Source: Stenotrophomonas sp. UBA2124
Lineage (GTDB): Bacteria; Pseudomonadota; Gammaproteobacteria; Xanthomonadales; Xanthomonadaceae
Direction of reading: 5' to 3'
Assembly: GCA_002329155.1 (NCBI GenBank)
Contig: DCXY01000019.1
Coordinates: 507-64,506, forward strand
DNA length: 64,000 bases
Shown here one piece after another: positions 32,144 to 40,539 of the stretch. A program made the position numbers and the translations under genes. The notes under the pieces are model-generated. The model made no database searches and was not told the origin of the DNA. It saw nothing but the letters and a program-made list of their open reading frames with translations. The number at the start of each line of letters is the position of its first letter. Position 1 is the first letter of the stretch.

Positions 32144-33553
32144 TCAGCCGGCACGCGCCAGCTGCGGTGTGGTGCCCTGGCGGCGCCGTTCGCGCGCCGG
32201 GGCGATATCAAGTTGTTCGCGGTATTTTGCGACGGTACGGCGGGCAATGTTCACCCCCTGCCGTGAGAGAAGCGCGGCGATGGCCTCGTCGGCCAGCGGC
32301 CGGCCGGCCGGTTCGCTGGCGATCAGGCGCTTGACCATGGCCTTTACCGCCTGCCCGGACACCGCAGCCCCGTCCAGGCGCACGGCGAAGAAATGCTTCA
32401 GCTCGAAGGTGCCACGCGGGGTCTGCAGGTATTTACCGGAGGTGATGCGCGATACGGTGGATTCGTGCATGCCGATGGCATCAGCCACTTCCTTCAGGGT
32501 CAGCGGCGCCATGGCCTCGTCGCCCTGCACCAAGAACGAAGCCTGGCGCTCAACAATGACACGCGCGGTACGCAGCAGGGTGTCGTAGCGCATCGACAGG
32601 CCACGGGTCAGCCAACGCGCCTCCTGCAGCAGCTCGCGCAGGGGCTGGTTGGTCTCGCCGCTGCTTTCGTTCAGGGCGCGCTCGTAAGATGCGTTGATGT
32701 TCAGGCGCGGGGTGGTGGCCGGGTTGAGCGCCACGCGCCACTGGCCATCGGCGTGCCAGGCGACCACATCGGGAATGACGACGGCATCATCGTGCTGCAG
32801 CAGGGTCTGGCCGGGCTTGGGCTGCAGCGACAGCACCAGCCGGAAGGCTTCCTGCACGTCCTCCAGCTCGGCCTGCAGCAGCCTGGACAGTGCCACGAAG
32901 TCATGGGCGGCCAGCAGCGCCAAGTCCGCATCGAGCAGGCGGGTGGCCAGATGGCGCGCGGCCACCGTGCCAGGCAGGCAGGCCAGCTGTGCCTGCAGGC
33001 ATTCGCGCAGGTCCACCGCGGCCATGCCGGCCTGCTCGCCGTTCAGCAGGCGCTGGCGGATGGCCTCCACATCGGCGGCGGTACGGTCCAGGCGGGCGCT
33101 GGCCAGCTGGCTCAGCTGCGCCAGCGGTGCCTGCAGGTAACCGGCGTCGTCGCAGTGTTCCAGCCAGAAGGCAGCCACCGCCAGATCGGTGTCGTCCAGT
33201 TCAAGGGAAAGCGCATCGAGCACGCGCAGCTGCGGGTCGCTGGACTGACCGGCGGCGATGCGGGCCATGCGGTCATCGTCGGGGTTGCCCCAGCTGGCGC
33301 CGGCCACGTCCCACATCGAGCTTTCCGGCAGCTCATCGAAAGCGGCGGTGTCCAGCTGTGGTTGGCCTTCGTCGCTGGCAGCCGTGGCGGCATCCTGCTC
33401 CTCGTGCAGCTCCAGCAGCGGGTTGTTCTCCAGCGCCTGGCGCACCTCCAGCTCCAGCTGCAGGCCATTCAACTGCAGCAGGCGGATGGACTGCAGCAGG
33501 GCGGGCGTGAGGTGAAGCTGTTGCCCAAGCTGGGTGGTCAGAGCGGCTTTCAT
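32144..33553 (-). CDS. rpoN: RNA polymerase sigma-54 factor RpoN (flagellar-cluster copy)
   Basis: 469 residues. Region I (TTQLGQQLHLTPALLQSIRL and LQLNGLQLELEVRQALENNP), the core-binding domain, and the C-terminal RpoN box ARRTVAKYREQL are present. Xanthomonads often carry two rpoN genes, one at the ptsN locus and one beside fleQ; this is the second type (rpoN2). It serves the GG-N10-GC promoters of this region. The ATG at 33553 begins the conserved glutamine-rich region; an upstream extension to 33601 is not conserved. Confidence 0.95.
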   Translation of the reverse strand: MKAALTTQLGQQLHLTPALLQSIRLLQLNGLQLELEVRQALENNPLLELHEEQDAATAASDEGQPQLDTAAFDELPESSMWDVAGASWGNPDDDRMARIAAGQSSDPQLRVLDALSLELDDTDLAVAAFWLEHCDDAGYLQAPLAQLSQLASARLDRTAADVEAIRQRLLNGEQAGMAAVDLRECLQAQLACLPGTVAARHLATRLLDADLALLAAHDFVALSRLLQAELEDVQEAFRLVLSLQPKPGQTLLQHDDAVVIPDVVAWHADGQWRVALNPATTPRLNINASYERALNESSGETNQPLRELLQEARWLTRGLSMRYDTLLRTARVIVERQASFLVQGDEAMAPLTLKEVADAIGMHESTVSRITSGKYLQTPRGTFELKHFFAVRLDGAAVSGQAVKAMVKRLIASEPAGRPLADEAIAALLSRQGVNIARRTVAKYREQLDIAPARERRRQGTTPQLARAG

Positions 33554-33717
33554 GCGTTTTCCCCTATCGCGCAGCGCCATATGGCTGGCTGTGGAACGCA
33601 TCTTGCGTGTGGGGTGTCGGCACCGTAATAGGTCAGCACCCGATGGGTGTAGTGGAGCCCCTCACTCCGTGTAAGGGAATGACCTACATTTCGCCAAGAT
33701 ACTGACGTTCTTTCAGC

Positions 33718-33746
33718 TAAAAATCAATTTATCTATTTGATTTTTA
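33718..33746. promoter_or_regulatory. AT-rich palindrome upstream of rpoN
   Basis: TAAAAATCAA and its exact complement TTGATTTTTA flank a 9-nt spacer inside an island that is much richer in A+T than its surroundings. It lies 165-193 bp before the rpoN start and about 70 bp after the end of the NarL-type regulator gene. It may be an operator or promoter region for rpoN-fleQ; the low GC argues against an intrinsic terminator. Confidence 0.5.
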
Positions 33747-33817
33747 AGGAATCACGCTGGGCTGGCGACGGGAATCCGATTCTGTGACGGCGAGCGTATA
33801 TCGCCAGCGTTCCGGCG

Positions 33818-34450
33818 TCAGTCAAGATCGGTTTCATGCCGAATTGCAAGCAGAAGCAGGTCATTCGCGCGCCGGCAGCCCAGTGCTTCCATCATCCGGG
33901 CACGGTGGGTTTCCACGGTCTTGACGCTGATGCCCAGGTCCGCGGCGATCTCCTTGGTGGTCTGGCCGCCACCCAGCCGCCTCAGAATCTGCTTCTGGCG
34001 GGGCGAGAGCGCGGCGATGCCGGTGGGCCGCTCGCGGGTGATCAACGGGGCCAGCATCTTGGCCGATATCTGTGGGCTCAGAAACACCTGGCCCGCATGT
34101 GCGGCGCGCAGGGCAACCTCAAGCTCGGCAGGGGCGGCGTCCTTGACCACGAAGCCGGCCGCGCCACGGTCCAGTGCATCGCGGACATGCGCGGCATCGT
34201 CATGCATGGACATCATCACTATGCGCACCGTGGGCAGCCGCTCGCGGATGTCGCTCAGTGCTTCAAGACCGCTGCGGCCCGGCAGCGAAAGATCCATGAG
34301 GACCAGATCAGGAACGTGCTGCAGTGCCATTTCCAGCGCCTGTGCAGCCGTGCTCGCCTCGGCGGCAACCTGGAAGCCGTCGAATGACTGCAGCAGCCTG
34401 CTCAGGCCTGCCCGCACCAACGTATGGTCATCGACTATGAGAACGCGCAC
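33818..34450 (-). CDS. NarL/FixJ-family response regulator
   Basis: 210 residues. Receiver with D7/D8 and phospho-acceptor D53 in LVLMDLSLPGRSG, Thr replaced by Ser in MMSMHDD, Lys in FVVKDAAP; C-terminal LuxR-type helix-turn-helix LSPRQKQILRRLGGG and TTKEIAADLGISVKTVETHR. It should bind DNA when phosphorylated. No sensor kinase is adjacent; the NarX-type kinase at 59999-61255 is the only one of the matching class in the window. Targets unknown. Confidence 0.93.
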   Translation of the reverse strand: MRVLIVDDHTLVRAGLSRLLQSFDGFQVAAEASTAAQALEMALQHVPDLVLMDLSLPGRSGLEALSDIRERLPTVRIVMMSMHDDAAHVRDALDRGAAGFVVKDAAPAELEVALRAAHAGQVFLSPQISAKMLAPLITRERPTGIAALSPRQKQILRRLGGGQTTKEIAADLGISVKTVETHRARMMEALGCRRANDLLLLAIRHETDLD

Positions 34451-34529
34451 GTGAGACCGGTTCCTCCCTGGAAGCGTTCACATTAGCCCACGAAAATGCA
34501 CGGCGCCAGCGCAAATGGTCGAATGGACA

Positions 34530-35099
34530 TCATCGGTAACGTCGGCTGTCCGCAATCTGCCTGCGGTGCAGCCGGAACAAGTGCCGTTCCAGTGCTGCGG
34601 CCAGCGGTTCACTCACTGCCTGCTGGCTCAGCCAGAGCCGGCTGCCGTTGGCGGTGGCGGCTTCGGCAAGCACAACCGCAGGCAGTTCGACATGGTCGGG
34701 CAGCCACTCCGCAGGCTGCAGGCGGATGACGCCGGCCGTGCCCGGGGCAAGCCCGGTGGCCTGGTGGGTATCCAGCCGCAAGCCACGCCGTGACCAGCGC
34801 ACGGCGCAACCGGGCAGGGCAGGGCCGGCCTGTTGCAGCAGCCGGCCTAGCAGTACCAGCGCCAGGTCCATGCGTGCTTCCAGCCGCTGCAGCTGGGCGG
34901 TGGTATCACTGCGCTCGTCGCCGTCTTCGGCGCTGCGCGAATCCTCCACCAAGGCCACGCTGCGCAACAACATTTCAGAGGCGCCCGGGCGGGTGATGCT
35001 GGCGCCGGGTATGAACGCTACCGGCAGCTCGACATCACAGCTGAGCGTGTCATCGAACAGCTGGATTTCGGCCAGCGCCGCCGGATCGTTCTCTGTCAT
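34530..35099 (-). CDS. Atypical PilZ-like protein in the fliS operon
   Basis: 189 residues. An N-terminal beta part (LFDDTLSCDVELPVAFIPG), a central helix RLEARMDLALVLLGRLLQQAG with heptad-like leucines, and a C-terminal beta part (VRWSRRGLRLDTHQAT, GVIRLQPAEWLPDHVELPAV) fit the tetrameric PilZ type known from Xanthomonas, which has a long helix within the PilZ fold. The canonical c-di-GMP motif RxxxR and D/NxSxxG is not clear, so ligand binding is doubtful. The start overlaps the fliT stop by 4 bp. Assignment is by shape and context only. Confidence 0.6.
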   Translation of the reverse strand: MTENDPAALAEIQLFDDTLSCDVELPVAFIPGASITRPGASEMLLRSVALVEDSRSAEDGDERSDTTAQLQRLEARMDLALVLLGRLLQQAGPALPGCAVRWSRRGLRLDTHQATGLAPGTAGVIRLQPAEWLPDHVELPAVVLAEAATANGSRLWLSQQAVSEPLAAALERHLFRLHRRQIADSRRYR

Positions 35100-35398
35100 C
35101 CCAAGGCTCCTGCCTGCTGGTAAGCACTGGCTGCACGTGACGACTGGCGTTCCTGCCGCAGTTGGAGTGCGGCATGGTCACGCAGCTGGCTCATGCGTTC
35201 GGTGACGGCATGCTGTTCCTGCAGCAAAGCAGTAAGCGCGGCGTCGGGGCCGAAATATTCAAGATACTGGCGCAGGCGCTGGTCATGCTCAAGCACGATG
35301 GCTGCCGCTAGCGCATGGTCTTCAGCGTCGATGGCGGCGTTGAGTTGTTGCAGGTCGCCATGCAGGGCCTGCAGCTGCGTCTTGCGTTCGGCATCCAC
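35096..35398 (-). CDS. fliT: FliT-like flagellar chaperone
   Basis: About 100 residues, all helical (TQLQALHGDLQQLNAAIDAE, RLRQYLEYFGPDAALTALLQ, MSQLRDHAALQLRQERQ). Size and place directly after fliS fit FliT, the chaperone of the cap protein FliD. I start it at a GTG (35398), 5 bp after the fliS stop, because GGAG is 8 nt upstream; a longer frame would run into fliS. The family is weakly conserved, so the name rests mainly on context. Confidence 0.72.
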   Translation of the reverse strand: MDAERKTQLQALHGDLQQLNAAIDAEDHALAAAIVLEHDQRLRQYLEYFGPDAALTALLQEQHAVTERMSQLRDHAALQLRQERQSSRAASAYQQAGALG

Positions 35399-35402
35399 GG
35401 GG

Positions 35403-35822
35403 TCAGCTCCCGCGCGCACTGGGCAGGGCGCGCTGGTCCACCGGAATCGCCTTCCATGCCGATTCAATCTCGCCCATCAGCGACAGTGACTCCTGCAATG
35501 CAGCCGGATCATTGTTGAGGTTGCCCTCGGTCAGCCGATGCAGCACGTAGTCGTACAGCGCCGACAGGTTGCCGGCAATCTCACCGCCGGCCTCATGGTC
35601 CAGTGAACCATTGAGGTGGCCGATGATGGCGCAGGCTTCGCCGATGGCCTTGCCTTTCAGTGCCTGGTCACCCCCGGCGAGGCAGGCTTCGGCGCGGCGG
35701 ATGCGCTCACTGGCGCCCTCCAGCAGCAAAGCCACCAACTGGTGCGGGTCTGCATCGGTGACGCGGGTGGAAACGCCGACCTTGCGGTACTGCTCGGCAT
35801 AGTGGCGGTTGGCACCGTACAT
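35403..35822 (-). CDS. fliS: Flagellin export chaperone FliS
   Basis: 139 residues. The start YGANRHYAEQYRKVGVSTRV and ADPHQLVALLLEGA, the helix LYDYVLHRLTEGNLNNDPA and the C-terminal ESAWKAIP are typical. It holds flagellin monomers, here potentially four kinds, and brings them to FlhA. Follows fliD by 76 bp. Confidence 0.95.
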   Translation of the reverse strand: MYGANRHYAEQYRKVGVSTRVTDADPHQLVALLLEGASERIRRAEACLAGGDQALKGKAIGEACAIIGHLNGSLDHEAGGEIAGNLSALYDYVLHRLTEGNLNNDPAALQESLSLMGEIESAWKAIPVDQRALPSARGS

Positions 35823-35898
35823 GGTGGCTCTCCTTCAAAGTCCGCCACTGCGGTGTTCTGCCGGTGCGGGTGGGGTTTGTCTGTGTGCGGGTGGTGGC

Positions 35899-37260
35899 TC
35901 AGCTCTTCTGCGAGACACCAAGCTGCTGGGCAAGGAAGTTGCTGGTGCTCTGCATCTGCGCCACCAGGGTGTCCATTGCGGTGAACTGTCTGGTGTAGCG
36001 CAGGGCCACCATCTCCATGCGTGCGTCCAGGTTGTCCAGCTCCTTCTCCAGCTTCTTGATCTGTTTGTTGAGCGAGTCGGTACGCTGGGTGAGGGTGCCG
36101 TCGCTGTCCAGGTTGCTTTTGAGCAATGTGGCCATGCGGCTGGTGAGCGGGCCATTCTCGCCAAGCAGGTTGGCCGCGGCGGACGGGTCATCGGCCAGAG
36201 TCTTGTCGAACGTGGTGCTGCTGAAGCTCAGCGTCCCGTCCTTGGCAATGGCCAGGCCAAGTGCCTTCATGTCGTTGACGTTGTCGCTGACCGTGTTGCG
36301 CAACTGCTGCTGCAGGCCACGGACCATGGAATCGCCGGTCAGCGCGGCGGCCTTGTTGTTGGTGGCGTCGTAGGCACTGGCGTTGCCGAGCTGCTTGACC
36401 GTGGCGTTGTAGGCACTGACGAATGCCTGCAGGTTGATCTTCAGCGATGTGTTGTCCTGGGCAATGCCCAGGGTGCGCTTGCTGCCTTCCTCGGCCTTGG
36501 TCAGGGTGAGGCTGACACCGGGAATGATGTCGGTGAGGGTGTTGGTGGCCGATTCGCGCTCGAAGCCATCCACCCGCACCAGCGCGTTGGTGGCGGCGGT
36601 GTTCTGCTGCATGCCACCGGCATTGCCGTCCCAGGTCAATGCCGACAGGCCACCATTGCCACCGGATGCGGTGACCTTGAGCGCTCCCTTGGTGCCGGAA
36701 TCCACGGCATTCATAACCAGGTGCTGGCCGTCGCTGGCGGTAATGACGGTCGCGCTGACGCCCTTGCCATCGGCGGCCTTGTTGATGGCGGCCGCAATGT
36801 CCTTCAGGGTGCTGCCAGGCGCGATATCGACATCCAGCGTCTTGTCGCCCCAGCTGAAGCTGAGCTTGCCGTCGCCAACTGCGGCGCTGGCATCAAAAGC
36901 GCCCGAGGTAAGCTTCTGCGCCTGTGCAAGGCGCACCACTTCCACGCTGTAATTGCCGGCAATGGCAGTGGTCTTGCCGCTGCTGGCATCGGTGATGACG
37001 CTGGCGGTGAAGCCGCTGCCTTCGGGAATATTGGCCTTGTAGCTGGGTGCACCGGCGCCCTTCACCAGATCCTTGAGTGCGGTCTGCAGGCTGGCCAGCG
37101 AACTCTTGATGTTGCCCAGCGCCGACAACTTGGCGGTGGCAGCGGTTCCCTGCTTGTTGATGCGTTGCTCGGTGGGCTTGCGTTCGGCGGCCACCAGCTG
37201 CTTTACGAGGGTTGGAATATCAAGGCCGGAGCCGACGGCGGCAAGTGAGGGGTTGGCCAT
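35899..37260 (-). CDS. fliD: Flagellar filament cap protein FliD
   Basis: 453 residues. N-terminal VGSGLDIPTLVKQLVAAERK and C-terminal coiled coil with LEKELDNLDARMEMVALRYTRQ, TAMDTLVAQMQSTSNFLAQQ, both family signatures. It caps the growing filament and helps flagellin folding. It begins the fliD-fliS-fliT-PilZ transcript; ribosome site AGGA and a perfect sigma-54 type site lie upstream. Confidence 0.95.
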   Translation of the reverse strand: MANPSLAAVGSGLDIPTLVKQLVAAERKPTEQRINKQGTAATAKLSALGNIKSSLASLQTALKDLVKGAGAPSYKANIPEGSGFTASVITDASSGKTTAIAGNYSVEVVRLAQAQKLTSGAFDASAAVGDGKLSFSWGDKTLDVDIAPGSTLKDIAAAINKAADGKGVSATVITASDGQHLVMNAVDSGTKGALKVTASGGNGGLSALTWDGNAGGMQQNTAATNALVRVDGFERESATNTLTDIIPGVSLTLTKAEEGSKRTLGIAQDNTSLKINLQAFVSAYNATVKQLGNASAYDATNNKAAALTGDSMVRGLQQQLRNTVSDNVNDMKALGLAIAKDGTLSFSSTTFDKTLADDPSAAANLLGENGPLTSRMATLLKSNLDSDGTLTQRTDSLNKQIKKLEKELDNLDARMEMVALRYTRQFTAMDTLVAQMQSTSNFLAQQLGVSQKS

Positions 37261-37361
37261 ATGAGTTCCTTGGTCGTGACGGGCGGACGCCGCGCAGGCT
37301 TACGGGGTATCGGCAGGCACCGCGCCGGACTTTAGTCAGGCACGGGCTGCTGGCCCAGAAA

Positions 37362-37377
37362 TGCAAACCTTGTGCCA
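37362..37377 (-). promoter_or_regulatory. Sigma-54 promoter of fliD
   Basis: Minus-strand TGGCACAAGGTTTGCA is a perfect match to TGGCAC-N5-TTGCA, 102-117 bp before the fliD start, just after the terminator of flagellin 1. Confidence 0.9.
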
Positions 37378-37411
37378 TTTCGTCATCGAATGACGGCTCG
37401 TCATATAGGCA

Positions 37412-37436
37412 AAGCCCCCGCCTTTCGGCGAGGGCT
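37412..37436 (-). terminator. Terminator of flagellin gene 1
   Basis: On the minus strand AGCCCTCGCCG and the CGGGGGCT side form a GC stem with a short AAAGG loop, followed by TTTGCC, about 50 bp after the stop codon. Confidence 0.8.
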
Positions 37437-37488
37437 CCGTGGTACGGCGCAGTGGGTGCGGCCCGCGCCGCGCCCACCTGTGCATCAA

Positions 37489-38670
37489 TCAGCCCAGCAG
37501 GCTGAGCACGTTCTGGGTGGAGCTATTGGCCTGGGCCAGCATGGCGGTACCGGCCTGCTTGAGGATCTGGGTGCGGCTCAGTTCCGCCGTTTCCTTGGCA
37601 TAGTCGGTATCCAGAATGCGGCCACGCGATGCCGACAGGTTCTCCGAGGTGGTGGACAGGTTGGAGATGGTGGAGCTGAAGCGGTTCTGGATGGCACCCA
37701 TGTCCGCGCGCGAGTTGTTCACGGCGGTCAGGGCCTTGTCGGCGATTTCCAGGGCCTGCTGGGCACCGGTGAAGGAGGAGATGTCCAGGTCCTTCAGGTA
37801 GCTGGTAGTACCCGCCGCAGCGGTGGCCGTGGCGGCAACACCGGCCGAGGCATAAGTAATGCCGCTGCTGGCGGTAGCGGAGCCTGCGGTGAAGCTGAAA
37901 TCCACACCAGCTTTCAAAGAGGTCAGGCTGAGCTTGCCCGCACTGTCAATCGACGCGTGAACACCGGTCTGGTCCATCTTTTCGTTGATGGTGGAAACCA
38001 GTTTCTTCTGCACGTCGGCGGCAGTGTCACCAATGGCGAACTTGACCGCGTCGATGGCCTTGCCGTTGATCGACATGCCCGAGATGCTGCCGGCGGTGGT
38101 GGCGGTGCCGGTTGCTATCGCTGCGGTACTGGTCTGCGTGGCGGCGAAGGAGGCGCGGCCCAGCGAATCGACATTGGCATCAACGATGGAGTTGATGCCA
38201 ATGGTCTGGCCGGCATCGGCACCCACCTGGAACAGCGCGCCCGAGAACGAGCCATCCAGCAGCTTGGTGCCGTTGAAGTTGGTCTGGCCGGCAACGCGGT
38301 CGATTTCCTTCATCAGCTGGGTGACTTCGGCGTTCAGTGCGTCGCGGTCGGTCTGCGAGTTGGTGGCATTGGCCGACTGCACCGACAGCTCGCGGATGCG
38401 CTGCAGGTTGTTGCCGATTTCCACCATCGCGCCTTCTGCGGTCTGCGCCAGCGAGATGCCGTCGTTGGCGTTGCGCACGGCAACGTCCAGGCCGCGGATC
38501 TGCGTGGTGAAACGCTGCGAGATGGCCAGGCCTGCAGCATCATCCTTTGCGCTGTTGATGCGCAGGCCCGAGGAAAGGCGCTGGATGGAGGTGGCCAGGC
38601 TGGCGCCGTTCGCGTTCAGATTGCGCTGCGCGTTGAGCGACATGATGTTGGTGTTGATGACTTGTGCCAT
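37489..38670 (-). CDS. fliC: Flagellin (copy 1 of 4)
   Basis: 393 residues. Conserved N-terminal D0/D1 (AQVINTNIMSLNAQRNLNAN, RLSSGLRINSAKDDAAGLAI) and C-terminal D1/D0 (NRFSSTISNLSTTSENLSAS, QILKQAGTAMLAQANSSTQN) flank a variable centre (about 180-310) that forms the outer filament surface. Secreted without a signal peptide via FliS. It is nearly identical to copy 2 in its ends and in about 65 bp of leader. Own sigma-28 type site and own terminator. Confidence 0.97.
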   Translation of the reverse strand: MAQVINTNIMSLNAQRNLNANGASLATSIQRLSSGLRINSAKDDAAGLAISQRFTTQIRGLDVAVRNANDGISLAQTAEGAMVEIGNNLQRIRELSVQSANATNSQTDRDALNAEVTQLMKEIDRVAGQTNFNGTKLLDGSFSGALFQVGADAGQTIGINSIVDANVDSLGRASFAATQTSTAAIATGTATTAGSISGMSINGKAIDAVKFAIGDTAADVQKKLVSTINEKMDQTGVHASIDSAGKLSLTSLKAGVDFSFTAGSATASSGITYASAGVAATATAAAGTTSYLKDLDISSFTGAQQALEIADKALTAVNNSRADMGAIQNRFSSTISNLSTTSENLSASRGRILDTDYAKETAELSRTQILKQAGTAMLAQANSSTQNVLSLLG

Positions 38671-38770
38671 GGTGCGGGATTCCTAGTTGTCGATTGATCC
38701 GGCAGCTCAGCGTGGCCGGTGGTGGCTGCAGTGGATGAGGTGGTTGCACCAGGAGCCGCTGCTGTTATCT

Positions 38771-38799
38771 CTATCGGCCAATATCGCTGTCATCTTTAG
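38771..38799 (-). promoter_or_regulatory. Sigma-28 promoter of flagellin gene 1
   Basis: Minus strand: CTAAAG, then about 16 nt, then GCCGATAG, close to the FliA consensus TAAA-N15-GCCGATAA. It is 100-129 bp before the start codon, so the leader is long. The 337-bp gap to flagellin 2 also holds that gene's terminator. Confidence 0.75.
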
Positions 38800-38930
38800 T
38801 GGCAATTGGCAAGTCTTGTTTGTCTGCGCGCCGCAGGCAGGCATGCATGCCGGCCATCGGCCAGCCATCCGGATACGGGTCGGCTTCGCCCACGATCCGG
38901 CGGCTCGGCCTGTGCATCCGGTGGCATACG

Positions 38931-38962
38931 AAAAACAACGCCCCGGCCGAACCGGGGCGTTG
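38931..38962 (-). terminator. Terminator of flagellin gene 2
   Basis: CAACGCCCCGG and CCGGGGCGTTG form a perfect 11-bp stem with a 5-nt loop; the minus strand continues with TTTTT (38931-38935). It lies 45 bp after the stop codon. Confidence 0.92.
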
Positions 38963-39007
38963 GGGTGTTTCTCTGCCGACGCGCAGAGCAGCTGCGCCGG
39001 CCCTGCA

Positions 39008-40210
39008 TCAGCCCAGCAGGCTGAGCACGTTCTGGGTGGAGCTGTTGGCCTGGGCCAGCATGGCGGTACCGGCCTGCTTCAGGATCTGGGTACGGCTCAG
39101 CTCGGCCGTTTCCTTGGCGTAGTCGGTATCCAGGATACGGCCACGCGATGCCGACAGGTTCTCCGAGGTGGTGGACAGGTTGGAGATGGTGGAGCTGAAG
39201 CGGTTCTGGATGGCACCCATGTCCGCGCGCGAGTTGTTCACCGCGGTCAGCGCCTTGTCGACGATGGAGATGGCCTGTTGCGCACCCAGGAAGGTGGAGA
39301 TATTGAGATCGCTGGCGAACTTGCCGGCTGCTGCCGTCGTGTTGGCGGTCATCGTCGGGCCTGTGGCGCCGGTCCATGTGCCGAAGGTGACAGCGATGGC
39401 GTTGAAGGTGCCCTTTGCGTCAACCGAGTTCTGGACCGAGGTCAGGTTGATCTTTCCAGCAGTGGCGTCCAGTTCAGCGTATACGCCGGTCTTGTCGAGC
39501 GACTGATTGATTGCAGTAACCAGGGCGGCGGCCGTCGCTTTCTGTGTGGCCGCGGCGTCTGTACCAGCCTTGACGTTGACATCGTCAATCTTATAAGCCT
39601 TACCATCGGCTCCCTTGATTGTCATGCCGCTGATTTTCGCATCGGCATTGGGAGCTGGGGCACCGACGGTGAAGCTGTTGGTATCGAAGCTGACTCCACC
39701 CAGCTTGCTGGTGCTGGCATTCACGATGGAATTGATGCCGATGGTCTGGCCGGCATCAGCACCCACCTGGAACAGCGCCCCAGAGAAGGAGCCATCCAGC
39801 AGTTTGGTGCCGTTGAAGTTGGTCTGGCCGGCAACGCGGTCGATTTCCTTCATCAGCTGGGTGACTTCGGCATTCAGTGCGTCGCGATCTGTCTGCGAGT
39901 TGGTGGCGTTGCCCGACTGCACCGACAGCTCGCGGATACGCTGCAGGTTGTTGCCGATTTCCACCATTGCACCTTCAGCCGTCTGCGCCAGCGAGATGCC
40001 GTCGTTGGCGTTGCGCACGGCCACATCAAGACCACGGATCTGGGTGGTGAAGCGCTGCGAAATGGCCAGACCGGCGGCGTCGTCCCTGGCACTATTGATG
40101 CGCATGCCCGAGGAAAGTCGCTGGATCGAGGTAGCCAGGCTGGCGCCGTTCGCGTTCAGATTGCGCTGCGCGTTGAGCGACATGATGTTGGTGTTGATGA
40201 CTTGTGCCAT
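39008..40210 (-). CDS. fliC: Flagellin (copy 2 of 4)
   Basis: 400 residues. The N- and C-terminal filament-core parts match copy 1 almost residue for residue, including EIDRVAGQTNFNGTKLLDGS. The centre (about 180-320) is unrelated at the detail level (VGAPAPNADAKISGMTIKGA). The first 65 bp of leader are also shared with copy 1, which points to duplication or gene conversion. Own promoter and terminator. Confidence 0.97.
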   Translation of the reverse strand: MAQVINTNIMSLNAQRNLNANGASLATSIQRLSSGMRINSARDDAAGLAISQRFTTQIRGLDVAVRNANDGISLAQTAEGAMVEIGNNLQRIRELSVQSGNATNSQTDRDALNAEVTQLMKEIDRVAGQTNFNGTKLLDGSFSGALFQVGADAGQTIGINSIVNASTSKLGGVSFDTNSFTVGAPAPNADAKISGMTIKGADGKAYKIDDVNVKAGTDAAATQKATAAALVTAINQSLDKTGVYAELDATAGKINLTSVQNSVDAKGTFNAIAVTFGTWTGATGPTMTANTTAAAGKFASDLNISTFLGAQQAISIVDKALTAVNNSRADMGAIQNRFSSTISNLSTTSENLSASRGRILDTDYAKETAELSRTQILKQAGTAMLAQANSSTQNVLSLLG

Positions 40211-40293
40211 GGTGCGGGATTCCTGGTTGGCGATTGATCCGGCAGCTCAGCGTGGCCGGTGGTGGCTGCAGTCGTTTACCGCTGCTGATGAAA

Positions 40294-40322
40294 CTATCGG
40301 CATTTCCCCCATCCGGCTTTAG
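40294..40322 (-). promoter_or_regulatory. Sigma-28 promoter of flagellin gene 2
   Basis: Minus strand: CTAAAG, about 16 nt, GCCGATAG, the same as at copy 1. It lies 84-112 bp before the start codon. Nothing else besides the terminator of copy 3 is visible in the 329-bp gap. Confidence 0.78.
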
Positions 40323-40462
40323 GGGGAATGTGAATGTGTCGGTAGGCCGTTAAGGAAGGGCGGATGCAGTTGGCATAGCGCCTGCGTCGGGGCATTGCGG
40401 GTGCCCAAGCTGATTCAGGGCCCCAGGCAGATGCAGGGCAGGGCGCCGCGGGGCGGATGAAG

Positions 40463-40504
40463 AAAAAGCAGAACGCCCCGGCGGGCCGGGGCGTTCTGCT
40501 TTTT
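40463..40504. terminator. Bidirectional terminator of flagellin gene 3
   Basis: AAAAAGCAGAACGCCCCGG and its complement form a long perfect stem with a 4-nt loop and A5/T5 flanks on both sides. It is 36 bp after the stop codon of copy 3 and could work in both directions. Confidence 0.95.
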
Positions 40505-40539
40505 GCGGCGGTACGGCGTGAGGCCGTACCAGCGATGCA

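Noticed and set aside
38671..38712. RsmA/CsrA binding sites (GGA motifs) in the flagellin leaders
   Set aside because: Two GGA triplets occur in the shared leader of copies 1 and 2, but neither matches the extended consensus well and one is simply the ribosome site.
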